Notes: generated by a model not told the origin, from the letters alone. A DNA stretch of 64,000 bases from Bacteroides sp. (GCA_021202275.1 JAJQDI010000016.1:19821-83820), one strand, 5' to 3'. Counted from the stretch's first letter, positions 54,303 to 63,004 are shown. A program made the numbers and translations.

Positions 54303-54719
54303 ATGAAGCATTTTCTTTCTGAACCGGCGGTTTGGAAAACAATTTCCGAATTTGTCGCACCCAATGGAGAAATATCCAACAGCGAAGGGGAGTCTGTTAT
54401 TTCTATCTCTGAAACAGAACTTACAAACGAGAGCTGGGCTCAAATAGGAGATGTGAAAAGGATGAATAACTATAAATTAATTTCTGTTTCTCCAGGCGAG
54501 TTTCGTTATGAATCATTCAACCCTGAACTCGGAAAGCAAACCGGTGTGTACAATATTGACCGTAATACGATATTTTCTAAGTTTAAGGTAGAGGCTACTT
54601 CTCTTAACGGATATGAAATTATCCGGCGGGAGAATGATGTCTGCTATGCACAAGGTGCGCTTTATGATGGTGACAAACTGGTTAATACATGGAATGCTAT
54701 ACTCTCTAAATTAAGATAA
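54303..54719 (+). CDS. Conserved hypothetical protein (lipocalin-like)
   Basis: 138 residues from MKHFLSEPAVWKTISEFVAP; an earlier frame start (54273) looks less likely. Mostly beta strands: AQIGDVKRMNNYKLISVSPG, EFRYESFNPELGKQTGVYNI, VEATSLNGYEIIRRENDVCY, ending WNAILSKLR. The size and strand pattern fit a lipocalin-like barrel. No signal peptide. I do not recognise the family. Followed by a terminator hairpin shared with the convergent gene. Confidence 0.6.
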   Translation: MKHFLSEPAVWKTISEFVAPNGEISNSEGESVISISETELTNESWAQIGDVKRMNNYKLISVSPGEFRYESFNPELGKQTGVYNIDRNTIFSKFKVEATSLNGYEIIRRENDVCYAQGALYDGDKLVNTWNAILSKLR

Positions 54720-54817
54720 GGCATTCCGAGGGTAATGTTTTTATTAATCTCAATTATATGTGCGTTTAACTATTTACTGCGTCCTGCGGGTGCGCGACAG
54801 GGTTGCGGAGATTAGTA

Positions 54818-54853
54818 AAGGAGAAAACCGAATGCATGTTGGTTTTCTCTTTT
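54818..54853. terminator. Bidirectional terminator
   Basis: GGAGAAAACC (54820-54829) pairs with GGTTTTCTC (54841-54849), loop GAATGCATGTT, flanked by AAAG and TTTTATT. It separates the convergent genes at 54719 and 54855. Confidence 0.75.
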
Positions 54854-54854
54854 A

Positions 54855-55367
54855 TTATTTAATCATTTTAATTTGTTTTTCTACCTCTTGGATCTTTTTG
54901 AGCCAATAGTCTATGGCTTGTAAATTGGTGACTACTTGTTTCTTTCCTCTTTCGGTGGGTACTTTGTTTATATATTTCCCGTATAATGATTGTTCCCGGC
55001 TTTTCTGGGCTTGAGTTATGGGTTCTATGCGGTTGCGCCAGAAATCCAGTTCTTTGTTATATTGCTCTATTATGTTTTGGAAGTATTTGATTAGTGCTTC
55101 TTTATCTGCCGGGATGTAGCCGGGTCCGCTGCAACCACAGGAGAAGAACCGGATTCCCACCATATAAAGTTGTTTGACGTGTTGTCATTCTTTGATTGCG
55201 TTTTTAGCCGGTGCTTCGAAATCCTTACCGACCTCAGCCATCAGTTCTCCGCATTGAGGACATTTTGCATGGGGAGTTTCATTTCCTTTGCGAATGTCTA
55301 TGAATAGTCTTCTTTTAAACGTCTTGCGACATTCAAAACAGATGTAATGCGGTTTGTAAGCTACCAT
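54855..55367 (-). CDS. Zinc-ribbon protein with an in-frame TGA
   Basis: One frame from 55367 to TAA 54855, interrupted only by TGA at 55185-55187: NAIKE-stop-QHVKQLYMVGIRFFSCGCSG. The N-terminal half has a CxxC...CxxC zinc ribbon (YICFECRKTFKRR, KCPQCGELMAEVGKDFEAP). The second half has SCGCSGPGYIPADKEALIKY and a helical end (LQAIDYWLKKIQEVEKQ). I recall related full-length Bacteroidales proteins having Trp at the stop position (EW.H.K.LY..GI.F), so TGG to TGA fits. Function unknown; nucleic-acid or metal binding is possible. Confidence 0.75.
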
Positions 55368-55454
55368 TGCGTATCGGCCATATCTTTATTTTTTATCTTT
55401 GACGGAAAACCGGCATAGGGTTGTGTAGGCTATTGCTGACTAAAATAAAAATTT

Positions 55455-55853
55455 TTACTCCATCTTCCAGAACGGATTGTAGGCTACTTCAAAAAGGTAT
55501 CCATCCGGGTCGGCGAAGTATCCGCTATATCCGCCCCATGATGTTTTTTGAGCGGGTTTGACGATGCTGCCCCCAATGGATTCTACCTTTGCGAGGATTT
55601 CGGCAACTTCTTCTTCGCTGTGGGTATTGTGTGCCAGGGCGATTCCGGAGAAGCGGGACGGCTCGTGTGGGATTGTCACGTCTTCTGCCAGTTCTCCGAT
55701 GGGATAGAGAGCAAAGAGGATTCCGGGCATATTGAAGACAATCAGTTCTCCGACACTTTTATCCGAACGTTTCCAACCGAGTTGTTCATAAAAACGAACC
55801 GAGCGTTGCAGGTCGGCAACTCCAAGCGTGATTACTGTGATTCGTTGTTCCAT
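55455..55853 (-). CDS. VOC-family (glyoxalase-like) protein
   Basis: 132 residues. ITVITLGVADLQRSVRFYEQ, LIVFNMPGILFALYP, GIALAHNTHSEEEVAEILAK and GGYSGYFADPDGYLFEVAYN follow the VOC fold with the final Glu of the metal site. The substrate is unknown; similar proteins act as lyases or antibiotic/thiol-binding proteins. Fourteen bases after the tag gene stop region on the same strand, so likely one operon. Confidence 0.75.
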   Translation of the reverse strand: MEQRITVITLGVADLQRSVRFYEQLGWKRSDKSVGELIVFNMPGILFALYPIGELAEDVTIPHEPSRFSGIALAHNTHSEEEVAEILAKVESIGGSIVKPAQKTSWGGYSGYFADPDGYLFEVAYNPFWKME

Positions 55854-55867
55854 GATGAGGTATGTTA

Positions 55868-56443
55868 TTATTTATTTTTCCGGCAAATATAGTCGAGGAA
55901 GTGGTCGTTTACGAAGCCTGCTGCTTGTAGATGGGCATAGCAAATGGTGGAGCCGAAGAATTTAAAGCCCCGCTTTTTCATGTCTTTGCTCATCGCATCG
56001 GATTCGGGGGATGTGGCAGGGATTTCGCTAAGTGAATTATAATTGTTTACTATCGGCTGATTGTTTGGGAAAAAGGATAGGGTATAATTGTAGAAGCTAC
56101 CAAACTCTTTTTGGATTCCCATAAATAACCTTGCGTTGGTGATGGCTGATTCGATTTTCATGCGGTTTTTTACTATTCCGTCAAATTTCGTTAGCCGTTC
56201 GACGTCTTCATCGGTCATTAGTGTCACTTTCTCTACGTCGAAGTTGTGGAAGGCTTTGCGATACCCTTCCCGTTTGCGGAGAATGGTTATCCAGCTTAGT
56301 CCTGCCTGTGCACCTTCCAATATTAAAAATTCAAATAGAATCCTATCGTCGTCGACAAGTTTGCCCCATACTTCGTCATGGTATTTAATATACAATTCGT
56401 CTTTGCCGCACCAACCGCAGCGACCGTTTACTATGTCTTCCAT
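55868..56443 (-). CDS. tag: DNA-3-methyladenine glycosylase I
   Basis: 191 residues, full length. MEDIVNGRCGWCGKDELYIK and YHDEVWG carry the zinc-binding cysteine and the conserved N-terminal motif. LEGAQAGLSWITILRKREGY is the family's helix-hairpin region, and GFKFFGSTICYAHLQAAGFV with ND-H is the C-terminal zinc ligand region. It removes 3-methyladenine from alkylated DNA. Upstream of the VOC gene. Confidence 0.93.
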   Translation of the reverse strand: MEDIVNGRCGWCGKDELYIKYHDEVWGKLVDDDRILFEFLILEGAQAGLSWITILRKREGYRKAFHNFDVEKVTLMTDEDVERLTKFDGIVKNRMKIESAITNARLFMGIQKEFGSFYNYTLSFFPNNQPIVNNYNSLSEIPATSPESDAMSKDMKKRGFKFFGSTICYAHLQAAGFVNDHFLDYICRKNK

Positions 56444-56475
56444 GTGGGTAAAGATAGTGTTTTTATGACTTGTAA

Positions 56476-57075
56476 TTATTGGGGTGAGAGTCCATTGGTA
56501 TAAAACTGATAACTCTCTTCTATTATTTCCGGGGTATCTGCTTCTAAAGCATACAAAATTTCACGGCAGAACTCTAAGGGGGATGTTCCGTTGGCGGTTA
56601 CGATGTTGCCGTCTCTTACAGCCTGTTGATTGATATAATTTGCATCTCCTGTGTATTTTTCTCCTGCATATTGTTTCAGGTAGTCCAATCCGTTGCTTGT
56701 ATGTTTTATGTTATTGAGAAATCCATGCATGCCGAGAAAAACGGATGCGTTGCATATTCCGGCTACCAGTTTATTTTCCTGAATGGCTTTTTCCACGAGC
56801 GGAACGATTTGCATGGCTTCGGGCGAGAACCAACCTGAACCCCCAACCAGGACTAACCCAGCGTATTCTTCAGGCAGGGTGTTTATATCGTAGTCGGGCA
56901 GGACTTTAAACCCGCCGATAGACAGTACCGGTTCTTTGATCACAGACAGGGTTCCGGTGGTATATAGGATGGGACTTCCGGGCTTCACTCCCTTATTCAG
57001 ACAAGTGGCAATATAGGCTCCTTCCCAATCGGCAAACTCACTTAGGAGTACAAAAATTATTTCTTTCTTATTCAT
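56476..57075 (-). CDS. DJ-1/PfpI-family protein
   Basis: 199 residues. IIFVLLSEFADWEGAYIATC opens the flavodoxin-like core, YAGLVLVGGSGWFSPEAMQI holds the oxyanion region, and VAGICNASVFLGMHGFL places the nucleophilic Cys in the elbow (GICN). A late VTANGTSPLEFCREIL follows. Probable type of glutamine amidotransferase-like/DJ-1 protein; activity cannot be told. Start overlaps the VOC gene stop by 8 nt (same strand), so translationally coupled. Confidence 0.85.
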   Translation of the reverse strand: MNKKEIIFVLLSEFADWEGAYIATCLNKGVKPGSPILYTTGTLSVIKEPVLSIGGFKVLPDYDINTLPEEYAGLVLVGGSGWFSPEAMQIVPLVEKAIQENKLVAGICNASVFLGMHGFLNNIKHTSNGLDYLKQYAGEKYTGDANYINQQAVRDGNIVTANGTSPLEFCREILYALEADTPEIIEESYQFYTNGLSPQ

Positions 57076-57511
57076 ATTTCTTGCTTTCTTCTATAAGCTC
57101 TTCACTACATTGTTCTGGAGCCAGAGGTGTAAAAAGTTCTATCAAATTACCTTCAGGGTCGCGCAGATGTACTACCCGCATACCCCAACCAGCCATATCG
57201 GTAGGTTCATTAATAAATTTTACTCCCTTTGCTTTCAATGTAGAGTAAGTGCCGTCTACATTATCTACACTGAAGCCTACAAGTGATTTTTCCCGGAATC
57301 CTACTGGCAATTCTTTATCCGCATTCCCAACAGAGGGTGCCATCCAGTCGGATACAAAAAGGGCAAATCCTTCTATGCCGTCTGCTACCTTAAAACTGGC
57401 ATATCCGCTGTTCTCATCACCCCATGCCGGTTCTAATCCAAGTTGTTCGGTGTAGAACTTAAAACATGTAGCAAAATCTTTAACTAATAATCTTACATTA
57501 CTAAATTTCAT
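57068..57511 (-). CDS. VOC-family (glyoxalase/bleomycin-resistance-like) protein
   Basis: About 147 residues from MKFSNVRLLVKDFATCFKFY (57511); upstream in-frame Met codons add an unlikely tail. GYASFKVADGIEGFALFVSD, LVGFSVDNVDGTYSTLKAKG and VVHLRDPEGNLIELFTPLAP complete the VOC repeats. Couples to the DJ-1-like gene; such pairs often act on reactive carbonyls, which is an inference here. Confidence 0.75.
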   Translation of the reverse strand: MKFSNVRLLVKDFATCFKFYTEQLGLEPAWGDENSGYASFKVADGIEGFALFVSDWMAPSVGNADKELPVGFREKSLVGFSVDNVDGTYSTLKAKGVKFINEPTDMAGWGMRVVHLRDPEGNLIELFTPLAPEQCSEELIEESKKYE

Positions 57512-57705
57512 TGCTGTTGAATGTTTATGGTTATTCATATATATTTTCAAAAGTACATAAATAATTGGGGATAAGAACACGAGGAGTACAAATAAAAATC
57601 TTTTATGTTGTTTCTATATAAAATAGTTGAATACAACGATACTTTCCGGTAAGCCTATTAGAGTGAATGTTTTGGAAAAAATAGTAGTAGAAAAACATCC
57701 GGAAG

Positions 57706-58992
57706 TCAGTCCTGGCTGGATTTCTCTTTCAGCAGATGCTCTAATACTAAAACCATGAGAGTGCCCATTATAAATCCGTTGCCTGCTATGGGTTGTAATA
57801 CATCGGGCATAGAACCGGCAAATGCAGGAGGAGCGAATGAAATAAATATACCTGTCATTACCGGAAATCCAATAATAATGGCACTTCTGAAATCAGAAAT
57901 ACTTTTTTCTGCTCCTATTAATTGTAGCCCGGATGCGAGCTGTGTACTCATTACATATAATAGTACACTCCCTAAAACCACTCCCGGAATATAGGAGAAC
58001 AGGAATAAGGATTGTGGAAAAAAGGCACAAATAATAAGCAAAATTCCTGCCACAATGAGGGGAAAACGGGAGGCAGATTGTGTAGCTGCAATGATTCCCG
58101 GACTCATTGAATAATCAACCATACCGATTGTCCCCAGACTACCGGACAGCATATTGAATATTCCTGTAACTCTCAGTCCCCGTCTGCTTCTACCGGCAAT
58201 TGAATCTGCATGTATGAACGTAGCTGTTGCCTGAATGGCTCCGAACTCGTTGACAATAAGTGCTAAAAAGCAAAAAAAGAAGGCAATAATGGCTGAAAGG
58301 TTAAATTCGGGAGAGATAAACAGATTCTCTTTTATAATTTCCCCATTCAGTCCGCTGACGGATGGATGCACAGGAGTACCAAATATGGTTAAATAGATAG
58401 CAGTACCAAAAAATAATCCAAGCAGTATTATTTGCGATTTATATATCCCTTTGAGAACCAGATTTCCGAAAATCATCAATAAGGCAAGGCATAGGGCAAA
58501 CATCAGGTTGAAAAATACACTCCCGTTCGTGCCCGAAGAGAGACTAATAGCTAATGGCATAATAGTAATAGCCACAAGTATCAGAACAACTGCCACAACC
58601 CGTGTCGTAAATATCTTTTGTATATATTCAAAAAACTTACCAAATGAAAGTAGCACCGTCATGGTTCCCCCTAAGACTATAGCTGTATATACAGCATTAA
58701 CAGATAGATTACTACTGCCAATCAGTCCAATCAGCAAAACTGTCGCAGGCCCGGTTAATACAGGTAAGCGATGTCCCAGCCAAACCTGAATGATAAGTGC
58801 TAAACCTGTTAGCATAAATAGTTTTTGTGAATAGATAGTCTGCAAAATGACATCTTCCGTATGTAAACCTGATACTACTCCTGATAATATAATAAGAAAT
58901 GGCAATGTGATAGTAAACCATTGTACACCATAGAGAAGCATGTCTTTGTGCGTCGGTTTATCGTCTAAGTTATATTTCATACCTGTTTTCAT
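57706..58992 (-). CDS. NCS2-family nucleobase permease
   Basis: 428 residues with about 13-14 hydrophobic helices. GHRLPVLTGPATVLLIGLIG is the short TM3 strand region, LIVNEFGAIQATATFIHADS (with the conserved Glu-related segment) is TM8, and VDYSMSPGIIAATQSASRFP resembles the TM10 NCS2 signature (normally GxxxTxxxENxGxxxxTxVxSR), where the usual Glu/Asn pair is altered. Uracil, xanthine or a related base is the likely substrate; the changed signature makes the exact substrate uncertain. Intact. Confidence 0.75.
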   Translation of the reverse strand: MKTGMKYNLDDKPTHKDMLLYGVQWFTITLPFLIILSGVVSGLHTEDVILQTIYSQKLFMLTGLALIIQVWLGHRLPVLTGPATVLLIGLIGSSNLSVNAVYTAIVLGGTMTVLLSFGKFFEYIQKIFTTRVVAVVLILVAITIMPLAISLSSGTNGSVFFNLMFALCLALLMIFGNLVLKGIYKSQIILLGLFFGTAIYLTIFGTPVHPSVSGLNGEIIKENLFISPEFNLSAIIAFFFCFLALIVNEFGAIQATATFIHADSIAGRSRRGLRVTGIFNMLSGSLGTIGMVDYSMSPGIIAATQSASRFPLIVAGILLIICAFFPQSLFLFSYIPGVVLGSVLLYVMSTQLASGLQLIGAEKSISDFRSAIIIGFPVMTGIFISFAPPAFAGSMPDVLQPIAGNGFIMGTLMVLVLEHLLKEKSSQD

Positions 58993-59024
58993 ATCTGCAA
59001 AGGTTATCTTTTGTCAACTATTTA

Positions 59025-59729
59025 TTACCACAGATAGGGAATAAGTCGGTATTTTACTTTCCGGGTGTAATCGAGGTATCCGTCGAGTTCTTTTTTCAGC
59101 ATGGTGTCTTCCAGATATGTCCTGAGTGTTATTATAGTTATTATAAGGGTGGACGGAATAAAGGTATATACAGTTCCGGTAAGTAGTGGAACGGAGATGG
59201 CCCAGATAAAGATTGAGCTGTAACCGGGATGACGAATCACTGCATAGACTCCTGTAGATATAACTTTTTGCTCTCTTTCGGTCTGTATACGTGAGGATGA
59301 TTCGAAGTACTTGTTTGTGAGTAAAGATTTTGTACTTATCACCACGGATAGTATGTATAGGGTTATTCCCACGTAGCAATAGTTAAGATCCATACGTGCC
59401 CATCCAAACCTGATATGGAGTCCAATAAAGATATTCATTACTATAAATGTGCATACCACATATAAGGAGAGGAGTATTTTGTCCCATGATTTTGTGCCGG
59501 CTTTGATATTCTTCACTCGTTCGTTGAGTACTTCCGGATTGTGAAGGATGAGTATATATATTTCTGTGATATAACTTCCGGCAAGAATGATAAAATAGAT
59601 GAGAAGTTGCCTTCCGATATAAAAAGTGCCTGCTGCAAGTAGTATAACAGCCATTTGAATCAGCATTTGAAGGCATATTCTTATGATATACCTGATGCCA
59701 TGTTTTGATAATCTGGATTGGTTTTTCAT
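59025..59729 (-). CDS. Isoprenylcysteine-methyltransferase-like membrane protein
   Basis: 234 residues, about five hydrophobic helices. The C-terminal motif VYAVIRHPGYSSIFIWAISV and YLEDTMLKKELDGYLDYTRK with VKYRLIPYLW is the ICMT/PEMT-type SAM-dependent membrane methyltransferase signature (RHP...E...Y...V.yR.iP). Bacterial substrates are mostly unknown. Intact. Neighbouring permease gene lies downstream on the same strand. Confidence 0.8.
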   Translation of the reverse strand: MKNQSRLSKHGIRYIIRICLQMLIQMAVILLAAGTFYIGRQLLIYFIILAGSYITEIYILILHNPEVLNERVKNIKAGTKSWDKILLSLYVVCTFIVMNIFIGLHIRFGWARMDLNYCYVGITLYILSVVISTKSLLTNKYFESSSRIQTEREQKVISTGVYAVIRHPGYSSIFIWAISVPLLTGTVYTFIPSTLIITIITLRTYLEDTMLKKELDGYLDYTRKVKYRLIPYLW

Positions 59730-59915
59730 TTTCTTTGCCTTTTATGTAAAGTTACTCAGGATAGCAAAAATAGCGATGAAAAGCCTGTTAAACTTGTAAA
59801 AAAAGAACATTTGTATATATACTTTTCTGAAAAAACAAAAATTATCACTTCTCAGAACATACCCTATATTCTTTAGGTGTTATATTAGTCAGGTAAATTA
59901 ACAGCGATTAAAGAG

Positions 59916-59923
59916 TATCTTTG
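59916..59923 (+). promoter_or_regulatory. -7 box upstream of the 59.9-kb gene
   Basis: TATCTTTG, exact TAnnTTTG, seven bases before the ATG at 59930. This would leave almost no untranslated leader. No good -33 TTTG at 19-21 nt upstream. Confidence 0.4.
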
Positions 59924-59929
59924 CGGATA

Positions 59930-60396
59930 ATGAATAAATTACCACCCATAGAAAGATTCCCGAAGCATACAGTGCTATTGCGGATAACAGAATTGAAATG
60001 TTAGAAAACTCTGCCTTTGTCGATTCTTCGGATAAGGCAAAGAGATATACCGTTACATGGAAGGATGATTTTTATACATCCAACGATAATGCTTCCATCT
60101 GGCAGGGATATGCCGGTTACCCGATGATAGCAGTACTTATGTTGCAGGATATATTGCCACTTGACAGAAGGATTGCATCCCATTTTAAAGGAATAAACTG
60201 GAAAGCCTTAAACAAAAAGCATAAAAATAAATACGACAAGGCAGTAGCAGAAATATTGGATTCCCTGAAACAACAGGGAGTGGATACAGATGCCATACAA
60301 ACTGAAATCAATAAAGTATATGAAAGTATCCGTACACTGGATATTTCAACGAAGCGAAGCGGTATAAAACAGATAAAACGAACCGAATCATTATAA
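59930..60396 (+). CDS. Conserved hypothetical protein with a missing-base frameshift near its start
   Basis: The ATG at 59930 reads MNKLPPIERFPKHTVLLRIT and stops. If one A is added to the AAA at 59937-59939, it becomes MNKITTHRKIPEAYSAIADN and joins the long frame that continues RIEMLENSAFVDSSDKAKRY, VTWKDDFYTSNDNASIWQGY, AGYPMIAVLMLQDILPLDRR to 60396. That is a normal 155-residue protein of a family I recall from Bacteroidales as hypothetical. Without the repair, translation could start at ATG 59998. Function unknown. Confidence 0.65.
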
Positions 60397-60442
60397 TGTC
60401 GGAACTTTCCTCGATATTTCCGACATTTTTAGATGAAACTTT

Positions 60443-61285
60443 TTACAGCATTTCAAGAGGCATTTTCCGGATTGGGGCGGGAAATACCCTGTCTATTTGC
60501 TGCAAATCTTCATCGGTCAGTTCAATAGAAAGACTTTTGAAGTTTTCTTCTACATGTTTTGCGGAAGCTGCCTTGGGGATGGCAATGACTCCGGGGTTAC
60601 GTATCACCCATGCCAGTGCGATCTGTGTCGGGGTCGCGTTATGCCTGCGGGCAATTTCAGACAGTAGTTTATTGTTTAGGAGACGTCCCTGTTCGACCGG
60701 CGAATAAGCAATAACAGGAATATTATTTCCCCGGCACCACGGGATCAGGTTGTATTCTATGCCACGGCGTGTCAGGTTGTATACTACCTGATTGGCTGCA
60801 CAGGTAGTGCCGCCGGGGATGGAATAGAACTCTTCCATTTCCGCTACATCCATATTACTGACACCCCAGTCCCGGATTTTCCCCTCCTGCCTGAGTTGTA
60901 GCATAGCCTCAACCGTTTCTTCAAAAGGATAGCGCCCCTGCCAGTGTAAAAGGTACATATCCAGGTAGTCTGTCTGCAATCTTTTCAGACTGTTCTCGCA
61001 GGCCTTCAGGGTTCCCTGCCGGCTGGCATTGGAAGGCAACACTTTACTGATAAGAAATACTTTATCACGTTGTCCCCGGATAGCTTCTCCCACTAATCGT
61101 TCGGAACGTCCGTTACCGTACATCTCGGCTGTATCAATAAGGGTCATCCCCAGATCAATGCCGGTGCGTAAAGCATCCAGTTCAGCTTTCCGGCGGGTCT
61201 CATCGTCGCCCATGTTCCAGGTTCCCTGTCCTAACGAGAGGATATTTCGGTTATCCCGGAAAGTGTATGTATGTTTCGTTTTCAT
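60443..61285 (-). CDS. Aldo/keto reductase
   Basis: 280 residues. ILSLGQGTWNMGDDETRRKA, the Asp/Tyr box TLIDTAEMYGNGRSERLVGE, Lys in FLISKVLPSN, His in LDMYLLHWQGRYPFEE and the NADPH segment VIAIPKAASAKHVEENFKSL make a complete catalytic tetrad (D, Y, K, H). Probably reduces aldehydes. Its start overlaps the stop of the barstar-like gene by 4 nt. Intact, and a better match to consensus AKRs than the one at 46.5 kb. Confidence 0.9.
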   Translation of the reverse strand: MKTKHTYTFRDNRNILSLGQGTWNMGDDETRRKAELDALRTGIDLGMTLIDTAEMYGNGRSERLVGEAIRGQRDKVFLISKVLPSNASRQGTLKACENSLKRLQTDYLDMYLLHWQGRYPFEETVEAMLQLRQEGKIRDWGVSNMDVAEMEEFYSIPGGTTCAANQVVYNLTRRGIEYNLIPWCRGNNIPVIAYSPVEQGRLLNNKLLSEIARRHNATPTQIALAWVIRNPGVIAIPKAASAKHVEENFKSLSIELTDEDLQQIDRVFPAPIRKMPLEML

Positions 61286-61681
61286 GGTTCAAAAGTAATT
61301 AATTTTATATTCGGATGTTCACTGATAATCTCCTGTATCATATCAAAATAAGTTTTGCCTGTACCCTTTTCCAGTTCTGATAACTTCTGCTCTGCGAAAC
61401 GGGTATTGAAAATAGATGGATGTTTTAATTTATTCCGGTAATAGTTTTTTGGTAAGTTCCACTCCCAGGTCGGTTCTGTTCTTTTCAAAATCTTTCCAGA
61501 CCAGCCGGATCTCTTCATTCCCCTCTATTTCACCATACCCACCGTACAGCATATCATTGAACGCATCTAAGCTTTCGCCCAGTTTCCAATCCTCTTTAGC
61601 CATAAATACTCTGTTTATTTCTTTGTAGAAAGAGGGAATATCCTCTATTCTGCTGCCCTCTATAGTGAATGTTCTAGCCAT
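61282..61681 (-). CDS. Barstar-like ribonuclease inhibitor, frameshifted
   Basis: From ATG 61681: MARTFTIEGSRIEDIPSFYK, SLDAFNDMLYGGYGEIEGNE, IRLVWKDFEKNRTDLGVEL, then an A6 tract (T6 at 61445-61450). Removing one A joins YYRNKLKHPSIFNTRFAEQK, LSELEKGTGKTYFDMIQEII and a final ITFEP. The result is a full-length barstar-family protein of about 132 residues, including the acidic LYGG region that inhibits barnase-type RNases. No barnase-like gene lies nearby. As sequenced, the product would lack the C-terminal third. Confidence 0.7.
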
Positions 61682-61782
61682 AAATAAAAAACAAGGGAGT
61701 GTATGGAAAGTTTTGGTTTGCACACTATAGGTTTGGATTTCAAAGAAAACTATATCTTTGAGATAATTATCAATACTAGCGT

Positions 61783-61860
61783 ATGATTTATAGAAAAGCT
61801 TGTCTGGCGGAGATTGACAAATTGGTGGAGATTAACAACAGCTTATTGATGAGGGCATAG
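61783..61860 (+). pseudogene. GNAT acetyltransferase remnant
   Basis: A 25-codon frame, MIYRKACLAEIDKLVEINNS then LLMRA and TAG, resembles the first strand and helix of GNAT acetyltransferases (Y/IRKA...DID.L..I...). The rest of the domain is not present in any frame to 61980. Probably a decayed N-terminus. Confidence 0.4.
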
Positions 61861-61988
61861 AGCCTGTTATCAGTATGGATGAGGAGTAGATGGGCTTCAG
61901 GGAAACGGAGGAATGGCTGGATATGGACGTGTGCTTTTGAACCTGTTTTGAATTGGATGATACGGATAGTTACAAATAAAATTTATTG

Positions 61989-62936
61989 ATGAAAGATGTA
62001 AATTACAGAACGCTTGAAGAGTTTTACGCACAGGCGGCCGAATGGAGAAGGACGGATATAAACAGTTTGTTGCCTTCTTCTGGTATTCATAAAGAAACCG
62101 GGCATTTCAATGTGTTTGATTTGGCTGAGACGGTTCAGGACTGGAAGGAGAGGGCGTTTATGCCGTACAACAGGAGAAGGTATTACAAAATTAGTCTGGT
62201 GCGGGGCCGGAATACTACTGAGTATGCAGACAAGGTAATACATATCGAGGCGAATGCGTTGTTGTTTGGTACTCCGCAAGTGCCTTATCGCTGGATACCG
62301 GAGGACCCGGAGCTGACGGGTATGTATTGTGTATTTACTGCTGAGTTTTTTATCAGGAATCAAAGTGGTATGGTGTTGGATGATCTGCCGGTTTTTAAAC
62401 CCGGTGGCTGTCCTGTTTTTCCGGTGAGTGATGGGGAGGCGGATGAGATAGAGGTGATTTTAAAGAAAATGCAAAAGGAAATTGCTTCGGATTATGTTTA
62501 TAAATATGATTTAATCCGCAATTATGTGTTGGAGTTGATCCATTACGGACAAAAGTTGCAACCTGCTGCTACTTTGTGTCCTATGCATAGTGCTGCTATG
62601 CGTGTTACTTCTTTGTTTGTTGAGTTGATGGAACGACAATTTCCTATTGAGTCTCCGCGGCAAAAGATGAAACTACGGACGGCTAATGATTATGCGGAGC
62701 GGTTGGCTGTACATGTGAATCATCTGAATAAGGTTTTGAAGGAGAATACGGGTAAGACGACTACTCAGCTTATTCGTGACAGGGTGATGCAGGAGGCGAA
62801 AGTTTTACTGAAGGAGACGGATTGGGATGTGTCGGAAATTGCTTATTCATTGGGATTTGAAGAGGTTGCGCATTTCTCTAATTTTTTCAAAAAATACGCT
62901 TCTGTCACTCCTTTGGGGTTCCGTTCTTCTGTCTGA
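61989..62936 (+). CDS. AraC-family transcriptional regulator
   Basis: 315 residues. The N-terminal region is a cupin-like sensor (YYKISLVRGRNTTEYADKVI). The C-terminal double helix-turn-helix begins LAVHVNHLNKVLKENTGKTT and has the second helix in VSEIAYSLGFEEVAHFSNFF with a final FFKKYASVTPLGFRSSV. Start: a second Met (61989) after TTG-ATG is chosen. It is followed 96 nt later by an SDR gene on the same strand, a common AraC/target arrangement. Intact. Confidence 0.9.
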   Translation: MKDVNYRTLEEFYAQAAEWRRTDINSLLPSSGIHKETGHFNVFDLAETVQDWKERAFMPYNRRRYYKISLVRGRNTTEYADKVIHIEANALLFGTPQVPYRWIPEDPELTGMYCVFTAEFFIRNQSGMVLDDLPVFKPGGCPVFPVSDGEADEIEVILKKMQKEIASDYVYKYDLIRNYVLELIHYGQKLQPAATLCPMHSAAMRVTSLFVELMERQFPIESPRQKMKLRTANDYAERLAVHVNHLNKVLKENTGKTTTQLIRDRVMQEAKVLLKETDWDVSEIAYSLGFEEVAHFSNFFKKYASVTPLGFRSSV

Positions 62937-62996
62937 TTCTTTGATTTTCGCAAATAATTGTTTGAAACTTGCAAAAGCGTAAACTAACCTGTGCGC

Positions 62997-63004
62997 TATT
63001 TTTG
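62997..63004 (+). promoter_or_regulatory. -7 box of the SDR gene
   Basis: TATTTTTG fits TAnnTTTG, 28 nt before the ATG at 63033. No exact -33 TTTG at the usual distance. Confidence 0.45.
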
